DNA of 64,000 bases from Dasysyrphus tricinctus (taxonomy: Eukaryota; Arthropoda; Insecta; Diptera; Syrphidae), in NCBI GenBank assembly GCA_963921185.1, contig OY992532.1:32157577-32221576 (forward strand), read 5' to 3'. The translations under genes and the position numbers were made by a program. How positions within the stretch are numbered: the stretch's first letter is position 1; each line of letters begins with the position of its first letter. The notes beneath the pieces are model-generated. The model ran no database searches and was not told the DNA's origin. It worked only from the letters and a program-made list of their open reading frames with translations. This document shows positions 22,818-34,420 of the stretch, piece after piece.

Positions 22818-23942
22818 TCCCATTGGAAGTTGTTGTAATTGGTCCGATTTGTCGAATCAAAAATTTTTCTTCGCTCGAGCTCCTTAGAATCGGAATCCAT
22901 CATTTTTAGAGAGATGTCTGTGTTTGTACGAAAGTTCGTACGTTCGCTCGCTTTTTTTCGTTCATCATATCTCAAGAACGAATAAAGATATCGACTTCGG
23001 ATGAATTTTATTTTATAGATAGTAGTTTCATTACGTGCAGAAAGGACTTTTAAAAAAATTGAAGGAGCGGTTTTTTACTATAGCTATTTTAAAAAATAGT
23101 TATTGAATTTCTTTAGTCCTGAATATCTCGAGAACATATCATGCCATCCACTTCTAGTTTATTTTATTTTATGCGTATTGATGAAATAAAGAATTGGTAA
23201 AAATATAAAAACATATCAACCTATAGTTTTTTTTAAATAAAAAAAAGTTGCTAACAATTTTCGAAAAAAGTTGTTTGGCTGAAATATCTTGAGAACAAAC
23301 AATGATATTGGCTTCAAGGTAATTTTTATTTATACACTAGCTTATATATAAAAACTGATAATTTTTTTTTTTAAATTGTATTAACAGTTTTTTTTTTAAA
23401 GCAACAAAAAAAACTGCAAGCAATTATACCAATAATTAATTGTTGAAAAATTGTTTGCTTCAAATATCTTGAGAATAAACAATGATATTGGCTTCCAGTT
23501 AATTTAATTCTTAAAACTTGATTATAATACATTGATAATAGATAACTTTTGCAAAAAAAACTCAACAAACAGTTTTCTAAAAGTGAAAAAATACAAAAAA
23601 CTTTATTTACCAAAAATTCTTGAACATTTTCTTAGTCTCAAATATTTTAAGAACAAACATTGATATGAGCATTGGGAAAGTTTAGCTCTGCATATTAGTT
23701 CAAATTTGTAAAAGAAGTAATAAATAGTTTATAGAAAAAGGCTACAAACATTATTCAACAATATTTTTCTCTGATATCTTGAAGGCAAACCAAGCTTTGG
23801 TCTTCACTTGATTGCCTATTGAACACCTGAAAAAGTTTTCGAAGACCGCGAATCGGCGATTTTTTAATAAAAAAAACTAATATTGGTCCTCTAGCTTCTG
23901 AGGGCACCAATGGGAAGTTACTAGTGTGGATCGCACCCAGCC
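22818..23942. mobile_element. Repeat family B, copy 1: TIR plus internal tandem repeats
   Basis: TAACTTCCCATTGG at 22819-22832 returns inverted as CCAATGGGAAGTTA near 23908. It is followed by a tail CTAGTGTGGATCGCACCCAG shared with a second copy ending at 53367. The interior holds about six degenerate units of about 160-180 bp, each with a block like ATATCTTGAGAACAAACAA then TGATATTGGCTTC (near 22968, 23125, 23286, 23464, 23640 and 23772). Non-coding. The 3' tail of a LINE abuts its right end. Confidence 0.65.
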
Positions 23943-23944
23943 TC

Positions 23945-25560
23945 TTTTTTATTTATTTATTTAAGCTTAATTCAAGCATATATGTACCTTAAAACTAAAC
24001 ATCAAAGATTCTTAAAACTAGATTAATATAAAGATAAAGTAATGGATAAGTTGGGTGGAATGAATGTAAGGGATGGATAGTTATTGGTGGAGAGCAATCT
24101 TGATAGCAGTTTTTAGGAGCTTAGATCGAAAACAGTTGAGTTGTTGGCTTTTCTCAGCATTCTTTCGAGAGGTTCATTTTGGCCGTATTCTGTTTGCTGA
24201 AAGAGTCTCGAAAAGAGTGGTATTGATCTAAGACTACGTTGATTTGAGTTCCACTTTACTTTACAAAATAAGTCAACGCAATCAATTCCTCCAGTTAATA
24301 ACGGGTGTAAGAAAAGTAGGTCGCACTGTCACGACGATTACTAAGGGTTTGAAGATTTATCATTTTAATTCGGTTTTCGTAGGGAGGAAGTATAAATGGG
24401 ATGTTCCATCCAAGGCCACACAGGGCAAATCTAATAAATCTGCATTGAATGACTTCAATACGCTGAATGTGGACATGGTGATAAGGGGACCAGACCTCAG
24501 AGGCATATTCAAGCAGAGGCCTAACAAAAGCAATATATAAGGATTTTATGACATAGGGATCTGAAAATTAAATTCCTTCGACCAGCGTTTAAAGAAACCC
24601 AGAGTTGAATTAGCCTTGTTAATAATGGAATCATAATGAGCTCGGAAATTAAGCTGATTGTCACAAATAAACAAATATCTAACCCCTAAGTCACGAATAG
24701 AGGCGACAGCTGAAACTTGTTCATTATTTAAAAAAAAATAACGCTGTGGAAAAGGTGGTAATTTCCGTGAATAAGTGATGGCTTGACACTTTGTTAACGT
24801 TAAGCTCAAGAAAATTATGTTGACACCAAGTAAAAGAATTATTTTAATCTTTTTGTAGTGACTCATCTACATCTGCAATGCATGAAATCTGTCTAGAAAT
24901 ACACATATCATCAGCGTTAATTTCCAGGTTGGATCTTACTAAAATAAGCTCAACGTCGTTGACACCCGACAAGAAGAGCCGAGGGCCAAGGTGACTCCCT
25001 TGTGGGACACCTGATGTTGAGTATATAGGGTCGGAAGCACAACCCCTGAATGAAACTGTATGAAGACGATTGTTTAAATAGGACTGAACCCAAGATATGA
25101 ACAGTGATGGGAATCCGTATGATTTCAATTTTAAAATAATTATATTGTGCGAAATTTTATCAAATGCTTTTCTTAAATCAGTTGCAATTGCATCAATTTC
25201 ATGGCAAAATTCCATAGCACAAATAGTTGGATATGAATTCAGTGAGATTAGATGTTATTGATCTACCTTTGAGAAAGCCGTGTTGTTTATCTAGAAAGAG
25301 TTATTTGCAATGAAGAAGTATGTTATCATGAACTGTACTCTCAAATAATTTAGGAATACACTAAAGTTTAGCAATCGGTCTGGAGTTTGAGACATCACTT
25401 TAGATCCTTTTTTATGGATAGGGATAATGAAAGATTCTTTCTTCAATTTCAGAAACAGGTTAAAGCTTTTTATGTATAAACTCAAGGTTAATGAGAATAA
25501 TAATTTCCAAGAAAATTTTAATTTAAAACCATACAAGTTCTTATTATCAACCAAAAACGG
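23945..25560 (-). pseudogene. 5'-truncated non-LTR retrotransposon, reverse transcriptase relic
   Basis: Read on the minus strand, successive frames give a LINE reverse transcriptase. There is an N-terminal part with K-E-S-F-I-I-P-I-H-K-K-G-S-K (about 25440-25400). Next come DLRKAFDKISHN (about 25180-25145), SGVPQGSHLGP (about 25014-24982) and an A-D-D catalytic remnant (about 24915). The C-terminal region has INKANSTLGFFKRWSKEF (about 24625-24570), then L-E-Y-A-S-E-V-W-S-P-Y and L-P-P-Y-E-N-R, ending with N-E-P-L-E-R-M-L-R-K. At least four frameshifts or stops break it. It ends in an AAAT-repeat/poly-A tail at about 23946-23964. The order of motifs fits the CR1/Jockey side of LINEs. It lacks ORF1 and the endonuclease and is dead. 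Confidence 0.85.
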
Positions 25561-26145
25561 TTAATAACGCGCTTGGAATACAAGTGGAAAGGTACTGACA
25601 ATTATATTTTTGACACACTTTATTTGAAAAAAAAAAACTTAAAAAAGTATTTCAACTACAATGGCCTGAAGTGTGGATAGTTGTAGGTGGTGGTTAAATT
25701 TTAAGTTGCGGAAAAATTGTTTCTAGCTGATTTTGGTTAAAAAATATCTCGATAAGCTGACTAGATGGAGGTGGAGTACTCCTGAAGTCAGATTTGAATT
25801 CAGGCAAGAAAAATCACAGTAAATCAATTTCATAAACATTTTTCTCTGGGCAATATGGACGAATAGAATTAATATGGCAAACATGATGATCTAAATTAAT
25901 CAACTTTTAGTTTTAATCAACTTTTTCTTAAAAATAATGTGAACATCTTTTTGCATTTTTCAGATATGAAGCGCTACAAAAAAGAGCACTGCAGAGTACT
26001 ACAGAGCTCCAATTATAAAAAAAAACTTTATACAAAGCTGAAAAACAGCATCGTGGCTGAATTTGTGTTTTAACTACGATTGAATTTCTGTATTGCAAGA
26101 AATACTGGTGGTTCTTATCAACAGCGTATAGTCCATAAAACCCAA
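25561..26145. other. Spacer between two LINE relics
   Basis: AT-rich and non-coding, with no recognised feature. Confidence 0.45.
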
Positions 26146-26149
26146 TCCA

Positions 26150-26690
26150 ACGTTCCGAAGAACACCATCCTGGTTGGACTACAACCAACTGGATATCGAC
26201 TGATTCTAAAGAAAAATCGGGGAAACCATAGTGATGCCAGATTCCAACAGAAACCTTTCCAACAATGAAATCGAGGAGACCATTGAAGTAATGGAGCTCA
26301 CCATAAACAACGCCCTGGATGAGCAGAAGAGATGGAAGACCTCAAGGGATAGATACCAGCATCTTCCAAAAGGAATATTGTTCGACTATATGATCATCGA
26401 CAGCGATTGCGGAAGTGCCTACAAAGGATTCAACAAAGGGATTGGAACACGGCCAACGGAAACTACCAAATGGTGAAGAGTGAACTTCAATGTACGCAAA
26501 TTATGTTGAGGAATGCTCTTCAATATTTTAACAACAACCAGTTCCAAAATAGGCTACAATCCATCAAACCTGGACCCGATGCATTCAAGGAAATAAACAA
26601 GATTATCGGCAAAAGACAGCAAATACTAGAACAAATCAGCACCACGCAGGGGGAAGTAACGACGACTCAGGATAAAGCGGAAGCATTCAC
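26150..26690 (+). pseudogene. Jockey-like LINE ORF2 fragment (endonuclease-RT linker)
   Basis: Joined frames read ...SNNEIEETIEVMELTINN..., then LPKGIL, RRKCLQR-like and NGNYQMVKSELQ, and ...FKEINKIIGKR.... This is the region between the AP endonuclease and the reverse transcriptase of Jockey-type LINEs, where the linker contains N-x-E-I-E-x-x-I and L-P-x-x-I. At least one frameshift separates the frames at 26231-26476 and 26407-26769. The coding homology stops at about 26687, exactly where the TCACCCATATTC terminus of the next element begins, so that element interrupts or truncates it. Confidence 0.75.
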
Positions 26691-28133
26691 CCATATTCCG
26701 AAAGTAGTATTTTTTCTCGTACTCGTAGTCGAACTCGAACTCGTCTCGTATCTAAATCGTTATTTTTAAAGTCGTATACGTTGGATACGAGAAGCTTTAA
26801 AAAACAACGTCTATCGTTGCTTGTAGATATTTGTCAATATTTCTTGTCAAAGGATTAAAATTTCATTAAATTAAATCATTTGTGTCTGCGTTAGTAGCGG
26901 GTCATCTTTAGAATTGGATATAACTGTACCACTTCTCAGAGGTAAAGTGCACGGTTCCTTATTGCTCGTACTGGGAAAGGTCATGGAACAGACTTCTTAA
27001 GAGAAGCACGAAAGAAAAGCAAGAAAAAAGTAGGAAAAGAGGAAAAGGAAGACCGGTAGCGCAAAGGATGCAGTGCAGAGCAGACGTTTCGTCAACTTCT
27101 TGCAGGGATTCAGGCGCCGTGCGTCGCGTGCGTCGTGGTCCAAATGCTAATAATTTTTAATTTATGTATTTCTCAAATTGATGAATTTTTTTGTGAATAA
27201 AAAACAAAACATTTAGTAAAATATAAGTTCCATGGATTTATTTTTTCTGACGAAAGCAACGAAAGCGTTATCCACCATCCGGAAGATAATTTGGAACAAA
27301 TCAAATCCAATGGATTTGCCCGATATTTGGAAAAAGTCAGAGAGCTGGTGAAAATTCATACCGACACAAAAAAAATTTAAGACTTATCATTTACCAATCG
27401 CATGTGCAAAATATATGCCACCAATATGGCAGTGATACCGCCTTAGCGTTACCTTTTAATCACTACTACAATTACAATGCACATTCAAAAGTATTTTATT
27501 GGGCTAAAAAATTTATAGGACTTTGTATAGGTCAAAACTACATGCAATGAACCTGTAGCCAAGACAACCCAAATGCACTTTTAAAATGCAACAACAAATA
27601 TTGATCGAAGTAAAAGTAGTAGTTATTATACCGCTCTAAATTTCGTTGGCTGTATCCGTGCAATCTACATGCCATCAACACGGTAAGAATGCTTAGACCC
27701 TAAGAGCTTAGACTACCAAAAGATAAAGGAATGCAATACTAAAGACTACTTGAATGCATTGAAGCCTTTAAAAAGAAAGCATTCTTAAAAGTTCTTGGGT
27801 TGCAGTAAGAAGACTGCAGTCTTTTGAATGTCACGAATGTTATGTTTGTTAAAAATGTGTATAAATTCAATTGACCAATTAGCTAACATTTTTTTTTTCT
27901 CCATTTTCATCATCAAAAAAATGTATCTCGTTCAGAAAATCCGTTCAACACAAATACGACTTAAATTCAAATAAATACGAGACTCGGAATAACACAAAAT
28001 ATGAACAGTCGTATGCGATGTTGTGCGTTTCTCAATACTAATACGAGTGAAGTCGGATATGCGACTCCTGGAATAACAACATACGACTGTAGTCGAATAC
28101 GAGTCATAAAAACGAGTCTCAGAATATGGGTGA
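26687..28133. mobile_element. TIR element of 1.45 kb
   Basis: TCACCCATATTC(C)GA at the left end and its reverse complement TC(T)GAATATGGGTGA at the right end form a 15-bp TIR with one mismatch. Just inside both ends lie repeats of (T/A)CGA(A/G)CTCG or TACGAGTC type (26715-26760 and about 27955-28110), probable subterminal binding repeats. There is no transposase frame. No clear target duplication was found. The element begins within the Jockey-like coding sequence. Confidence 0.68.
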
Positions 28134-30540
28134 TTATAAAAAATAAAACAATGTATAAAATTAGGCCCCTTATGTGCCAAAACAAATTAAAATGTCAATG
28201 TAATAATAATATAAAAATAGAATTAAGAACCAATTGTAAATATTAATTTCCGTTCAATAAAAACTAATGTAATGTCCATAAAACCCACGAAAATAACCTC
28301 TTCCATTAAACACCAAATGCATGGATCCAGCAGTTACACCTTACACACATTTTACAAAAACTTTTTGTTATCACCGATCTCCGTCCGCTATAATTCACAC
28401 TTACAGTAATATCATAAAAATATACTTAACCAAACGAAAATAAACGAATGTACATCGAAGTCATTCTTAGCACCATAAACATAAAACCAAAACGCATCTT
28501 AAGCCCACAAATCCACTTCCGTCAATTTGAATTTACTGTCCCCATTAAATTAATCCATTCCCTCCATTATGTTCTTTTCAGTAATACCAACCAAAGTAAT
28601 GTCGTCCATCAAATCAACTGTCATCACATCTTCAACATCAGTGACACCCATTCTCTTGAATCATCTCGATTGCAGTTTCACATTGCGTTCCATCAAAATA
28701 AATGCATTTGCCCGGTCCGCCTCTTTGGCTGTGCGAATCACTGCTCCTGCTTTGCTTGAGTTCCAGTCCAGTTCTATGGTGCACACTGCACACACTCCAC
28801 GTGATTATTATTATTATTGTTGTTCCCAAACAAAGACTTGTTAAAGGGTTTTCTCCATCGCATCGCATCGGATCGGATCGGATTACATTACAAGGCCGGC
28901 CAGTCCATACATTATAACAACATGTCACCTGTGTATAGAATACTGCTCCCTATCCCGATGGCTTCTCTCCTTCTGTACATACATACGTATTGTATAGCAG
29001 TGCGGATTTCACTTATAACCAAGAGATGCCATTGGAGCGACATAATGGACCAATTACCTTATCTCAGATGGTGCGTCGATTATTTATTGCCCGAGCAGTC
29101 CAGTGGCCACCAATTTTATGAGATCTTCCAGCTCATATGGGACTCAGTAAAGGGTATATCGGGATGTGTGTTCCAACAAGGGGACTATACACCAATAGAC
29201 ACATATGGAAGCATTGTTCAAGTGTTGATTTGCTAGCTCAGAACTCAAATCCTAGATTGCACCGCTTTGCTGCAAAAGCACAACCGCACAAAGATACAGA
29301 TCTCAAGGAAGCCTTTCGCTGTGGTATGGTCACATCTTAGATCCAGAAGAGCATAGGAATCATCGAATCTCTACGCCAAGCCGACGTAGCTCAGTGCTCA
29401 TAGATTTCACTCCAAATAGCTGTCTCATAATTTCAGATCGAGTGTGTAGGCCTAGGAGAGGCTATTAATCTCGGACGCCGCCGGTAGCCTTGCTTCTTCG
29501 GTGGTATGGCATCGCACATGGGAGGGCTTGACTGCTATTCAACTGTAGCTTATCGGTTGCACATGGAGATTTCAAGATATCGAAAGAAAGAGAGAGAGAG
29601 AGAGAGATCGAGGACCGCCACGTTGTTGGCAGCCGTATAGTCACAGAGGGCGTCTTATATGTACAAAGAATCAGAACCAAAGAGTCTATCGATCGATCGG
29701 GAAGATTATCTGCTGTCTGTTTGTCCAATCGACAACTATTCGAGGACGACCAAAAGACAACAACGACGACGACGATGACTACAGCGAAAATGACGACGAA
29801 CGAATGGGCCTAGATAAAGGTGAAAAGGAATGCAGAGAGGTCTCCTATGCGCTGCCAATTATCGCCAATATTTTGCGATTGTCAAGAGATTTATTGAAAG
29901 ATGAAATGAGCTAAGTCGCAAGGGAGAGACGCTTTAAGGGATACCTTGCTACAGAAGTTCTGTGTTGTATAGATGTGTAAAGACCTAAGGAAACCGATGC
30001 CTTTTTGCCATGGCAATGAATGCAATTAGCATGGAGGTTAAAATTAATTTTTCCAATTAAAATAAATCAATTCGTGTTTCGCGCCACAGACTGGCTTTGT
30101 ACGGTAGTAATCGGTTTCCATTAATGCGCCGACAAATTGAAAAATTTACGATTTGATTCTTTCGACTTAGGATTTGAAAGGTTTTCTGGTACATATATAC
30201 ATAAATACATACATATACTTACATATCTACCTTCATAGAAATAAGAAAAAGGAAGTGCTTCAAATTAGTCCTGGAAGGATTTAAAACTTTCCTTCAATGA
30301 TGGAATATAATATTTTTGGAAAATTAAATAGATTGTTTAGCACTTTACAAGGGGTATCCATATTAAAATACAAAAATGTCAAGCAAAATTGCAGCTAAGT
30401 AAAGGAAACATAATAAACACAGCTAGATAAATACATATCACGGTTTTCCTTACAGGTCTTATTTCTATTCTTGCTTGTGAGAAACATCAAACCACTAAAT
30501 GCTGTTTATTTTGAAATATGCTCAAATACCTCATTTAACA
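28134..30540. other. Non-TE segment, partly GC-richer
   Basis: This includes (ATT)n at 28804-28818, a GATCG-like run at 28857-28885 and (GA)n at 29588-29607. Frames of 90-140 codons at 28448-29340 overlap one another on both strands and show no recognisable domain. It may contain host exon or promoter sequence. Confidence 0.4.
29588..29607 (+). repeat. (GA)n microsatellite
   Basis: About ten GA dinucleotides. Confidence 0.9.
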
Positions 30541-30547
30541 AAAAATG

Positions 30548-30619
30548 TGCGTCGGCCGGGAATCGAACCCGGATCAACTGCTTGGAAGGCAACTATGCTA
30601 ACCATTACACCACCGACGC
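30548..30619 (-). tRNA. tRNA-Gly (anticodon TCC), minus strand
   Basis: It is identical to the 15.35-kb gene except for T at position 28, which gives a T-G wobble in the anticodon stem. The acceptor stem GCGTCGG/CCGACGC is intact and the B box GGTTCGATTCC is present. It is followed on its own strand by ACATTTTTT, a pol III terminator. Likely functional. Confidence 0.95.
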
Positions 30620-30949
30620 AGCTTAGCTTAATTTTTGTGAATTTTAAGAATATTACTTTTTAAATTAATGTTTCATTAGAAAAATTGGGCACTATTCAGG
30701 CATAAGGTGTGTACAGAGTTGGGAAATAATTATACAAAAAAACTCAATTAAAATTATTCGTATCTAATTGACATCTCAATTACTAGTTACATCTAAATGA
30801 AAAGTGTTATTTAAATGTTTATGTTATACAACTAATGGAAATGCTTGTTTTTTGCATTTGCAATCATCGTAATCATTGTAATTGAAATAAAACAAAAAGG
30901 ATTCTTTATATATGGAGGGCTCACAGCTGTACCGACTCAAGAAATATTT

Positions 30950-31660
30950 TTTTTTTAAGTTTTGTAAATATTTTTCAACTCAAGTTTTTCATTTTTCGAT
31001 AGGAGAATAATAATTATAGTTTTAGAGAATAAATTTAAGACATGTCCTTTTAACGAGTAAAATATTCATTCATTAATGGCTGTTTACTTACTAATCCTCT
31101 TATTATCCTTGAATTTTCTTTATTTGACTTTGGTGAAAAAAAAAATGTGAGCACAGTTTTTTTCTTAAAATATTTTAGAGAGTAAAAAAAAACTATTAAG
31201 TATCGAGTTTAAAACAATCAATAGTGTCATTCTCGATATATTTGATTTTCAAAAAACAAAATTGATTTTTGTTTTTAAAACTCGAAAAATATTTTCTCAA
31301 AAATTTTGATGCCCAACACAATTTATATTTTATGGATGTTTCTGCAATAAACAAAAAATATTGAAATCAGTCATACTGTTTGGAAGAAAATCCAAAATTA
31401 AAAAAATGTTCCTTGGGCTTGGGAGGAACGATTAATAAGCATTTTTTGAAAAATGGTTTCCCACCCAAAGGTAGCGCTTACTAAATGTAATTTATTTAAT
31501 TTTTTTAAGAAAAGTTGTAGAGCAGTTTTAGGGGAAAAAAAAAACGATTTTGTAAAATTGCTTAAAACATTGTATGGCAGGTACCGCTATTTTTCAATTT
31601 TTTGCGAATGCATAACTTGCCATATAGTGCCTATGTACATTAGGGTGGTCGTTAAAAAAA
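30950..31660. repeat. Dispersed AT-rich repeat family A, copy 3
   Basis: It contains the TATCGAGTTTAAAACAATCA, GGTTTCCCACCCAAAGGTAG and TGTATGGCAGGTACCGCTAT blocks of the family. It ends next to TTAGGGTGGTCGTTAAA, a TE-like terminus also seen in variant form near 20.2 kb. Confidence 0.65.
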
Positions 31661-32040
31661 GGTCATCGTGGAAGGACCTTGTTTTCAAATTAAGTTTGTT
31701 TGATGGACAATTTTGGCAAAAAATAGTTTCAAAACTCAACATTTTGAAGAATAAAAAGTAGTTTTTTATAAAAATTTTAAGTTTGAAAACAGGTTTTTCC
31801 GAAATTTTTATTTGAAAATAAACTAAACAAATGGACTGCTGGCTTTCAGAAAAGCTTCAAAACATTATGTTAAGTGTTGTCATTATTTTCTTATTATATT
31901 TTTTTTTTTATGCAATTAGTTCTGCGTTTCAGCCTTCTAGATCAACTTCTCAAAAAAAATAATAACTTATCAAAAATAGGACAAATTCAAAAAAACATTG
32001 GACAATTTTGAAATTTTATTGATATATATTTTAACCATAA

Positions 32041-33003
32041 CAATCATCATCAAGTCCTGTAACCCCGGTTGGGGCATAGGGTGCCAAACAAATCGTTTCC
32101 ATCCTTCACGGTCTGCAGATAGATATTTTAACTGTGGCCACGTCTTTCTCTGGGAGTCTGCTTCTGCTAGAACTGTTGATTTCCATGTTTTTCTTGGTCT
32201 TCCAACCCACCGTGCACCCTGAGGATTCCATTCAAATGACTGCTTTGCAATTTCATCGTTTGGTTTCCTCAGTGTGTGACCAATCCATTGCCATTTACGC
32301 TTTCTTATGTCAACGTCCAGCCGCTCTTGACTTGTCCTGCGCCACAATTCCTCGTTTGATATAATTTGTGGCCAGCGAATTTTTAGAATATGGCGTAGAC
32401 AACGGTTCACTAAAGCCTGCAATTTCTTTGAGATGGTAGTCGTGACTTTCCAGGTTTCGCAAGCATATAACAGCACGGATTTGACATTGGATTCGAAGAA
32501 TCTCAACTTTTTGCGCAAGGAGATTTGACATGATTTCTAAATTTGGGAGAGAGAACCGAAGGCTGCGCGAGCTTTATTTATTCTACTTTGAACGTCCAGA
32601 TCAGTACCACCATTTGCTGAAACAATTCTTCCAAGGTAGTTAAATTGTTCAACCTCTTCAACTGGCGTCTCCTGTATTAAAATACGCTGATGTGTGGAGC
32701 GGCCTGTGAGCATTATTTTTGTCTTTTTGCTATTTATTTTAAGACCACTCGCCTCTCCTTTTACCTTCAGAGCTTGACACATCCCGTTCAGCCCGCTGAT
32801 GTTATTTGCCAAGAGACATATATCATCGGCATAGTCTAAGTGGCTAAGCCTTTCAAACGGTCTCCATTGAATGCCCTGCCTCTCTGCTGTTCCAACGCTG
32901 GCCGTCAAAACATCGTCAATCGCCAGTAGAAAGAGAATTGACGATAGAACATCTCCCTGTCTCACACCCTGCCGCACTTCGAAAGGGACACCGTTACATC
33001 CAC
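32041..33003 (-). pseudogene. RTE-like LINE, 3' half of reverse transcriptase
   Basis: Two minus-strand frames follow one another. The upstream one (to 32537) has VRQGDVLS, then LDYADDICLLA with an intact Y-A-D-D (about 32833-32822), G-L-K-I-N-S-K-K-T-K and FNYLGRIVS. The downstream one has SVLLYACETWK, WIGHTLRKPNDEIAKQ and G-R-P-R-K-T-W-K-S. A break near 32520-32540 separates them. The 3' end is CTTGATGATGATT, a short repeat tail instead of poly-A, which fits RTE-like LINEs. A second, shorter copy with the same end lies at 63.2 kb. The 5' side stops at about 33003, where mariner sequence on the other strand starts. Confidence 0.82.
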
Positions 33004-33005
33004 AA

Positions 33006-33613
33006 AAACTGACTGTTTGGTGTGCTTTATTGGTTGGTGGAATAATTGGTCCGTACTTCCTTAAAAACATTGCTGGCCAGAACGTTAGAGTCAATGGTGA
33101 CTGCTATATAGAGCCATAATTACTGACTTTTTCGTTCATCAATTGAACAACCATGATGTGAAGGAGATGTGATTTCAACAAGACGACAAAACATGTCACA
33201 CAGCTCGTACGTCGTGCCACAATTGATTTATTGAAGGAAAGGTTTGGTAACCGCATGGTTTCACGTTACGGACCCGTGAATTGGCCTCCAAGATCGTGCA
33301 ATTTATCGCCACTTGACTGTTTTCTGTGGGGATATATGAAGTCGCTAGTCTACGCCGATAAGCCCGAAAAGATTTACCACTTAGAGGACAACATTCACCG
33401 CGTTATTGCCGATATACGGCCACAAATGTTGAAAAAGCCATCGAAAATTGGACCTCCAGATTAGACTACGTCCGAGGCAGCTTTGCCGGTCATTTGCCAG
33501 AAATCATATTTAAATTTTAATGCCAGAAGATTATCTTTCGAATAAGTCAATTTAAAATAGTCATCTTTAATTTATTCCATTTCAGAGTTCAATACCTCTA
33601 AAAAAAACACCCG
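33006..33613 (+). pseudogene. Mariner transposase, C-terminal half with 3' TIR
   Basis: The plus-strand frames read VWCALLVGGIIGPYFLKN, then F-Q-Q-D-D-K-T-C-H (second catalytic aspartate block) and NWPPRSCNLSPLDCFLWGY (third catalytic aspartate). They continue to the normal C-terminus ...G-H-L-P-E-I-I-F-K-F-stop at 33520, with frameshifts near 33120, 33200 and 33430. It is followed by the terminal sequence ATACCTCTAAAAAAAACACC (33592-33611), the mariner inverted repeat. The N-terminal DNA-binding half and first catalytic aspartate are missing, so this is a truncated and dead copy. Confidence 0.88.
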
Positions 33614-33914
33614 TTATAACGCACCTATGATCTGCGAGCTTACAAAATTCTGCGAATAACTGCCCAGTTACTAAAAGAGTTTAGGTAGAAAATAAGAGAA
33701 ATATTGATCAAACCAAATAGAGGTAATTAGAAGAAACGTTGCGTTCACTGAGTCGCACACTTTCTTGACAAGTTGCAATTACTGAATAACTATCGGCAAA
33801 AATTTGGATGTTGCCTTAACCAAGGTATTCGGTTATCGAGGGTATACTGTACTATAGTTTTTACAAGACAAGAGAGTTCCGAGAAGAACAAATGTTAATG
33901 GGGCTTTTACCAAA

Positions 33915-34420
33915 TCTTGCGCGATAATGGGTCTTGTGAATAAAAAAAAGCTAAAGCTAAAACTTGGATTTTCAAGTCAAAGCTAGGTTTTGTGTGATTA
34001 AAAACAGGTTTTAGCTAGGAACTTAAATATGTCTTCTAGTAATATCTATTTGAAAATAGCTTAAGCTAGATTCATATAGCTTTAGCTTGTTTTTCCAGCT
34101 TAAGCTCCAAATTGTGTGATTATTAATAGCTTAAGCTAGAATATTATATTTAAATCAAGAGAAATATCAAGATGCCTGGACTCCTAACTAGAAAGCTTTG
34201 ACTAGTTCTTTTACATGAAAACAATGGGTCTTTTGAATAAACAAATAGCTTAAGCTATAAGACTTGGATTTTTAAAAACCTCCTTGCGTCGCTTTTGGTC
34301 CCAAAAATAAAAGTTTTAGCTTAAGCTTCTAAGCCAAAACATGGGAATAAACAAACGAAAGCTAAAAATATAAAGCTTAAGCTAGAATTTTCTAGCTAAA
34401 GCTATTTAGCGTAATCTGCG
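33915..34420. repeat. Cluster of TAGCTTAAGCTA palindromes, probable MITE
   Basis: AGCTTAAGCT, a perfect palindrome, occurs six times: 34058, 34097, 34128, 34247, 34318 and 34374. Many half-sites (AGCTAAAGCT, AAAGCTAAAA) also occur. The edges (about 33930-33965 and 34350-34420) share AATAAA...AAAGCTAAA in similar contexts. Non-coding. Such clusters are typical of transposase-binding subterminal repeats. Confidence 0.55.

Noticed and set aside
24244..24540. 98-codon plus-strand frame
   Set aside because: It is the antisense shadow of the LINE reverse transcriptase C-terminal region on the minus strand.
32822..32833. Intact Y-A-D-D suggesting an active LINE
   Set aside because: The copy lacks the endonuclease and the N-terminal RT, and its frame is broken near 32530.
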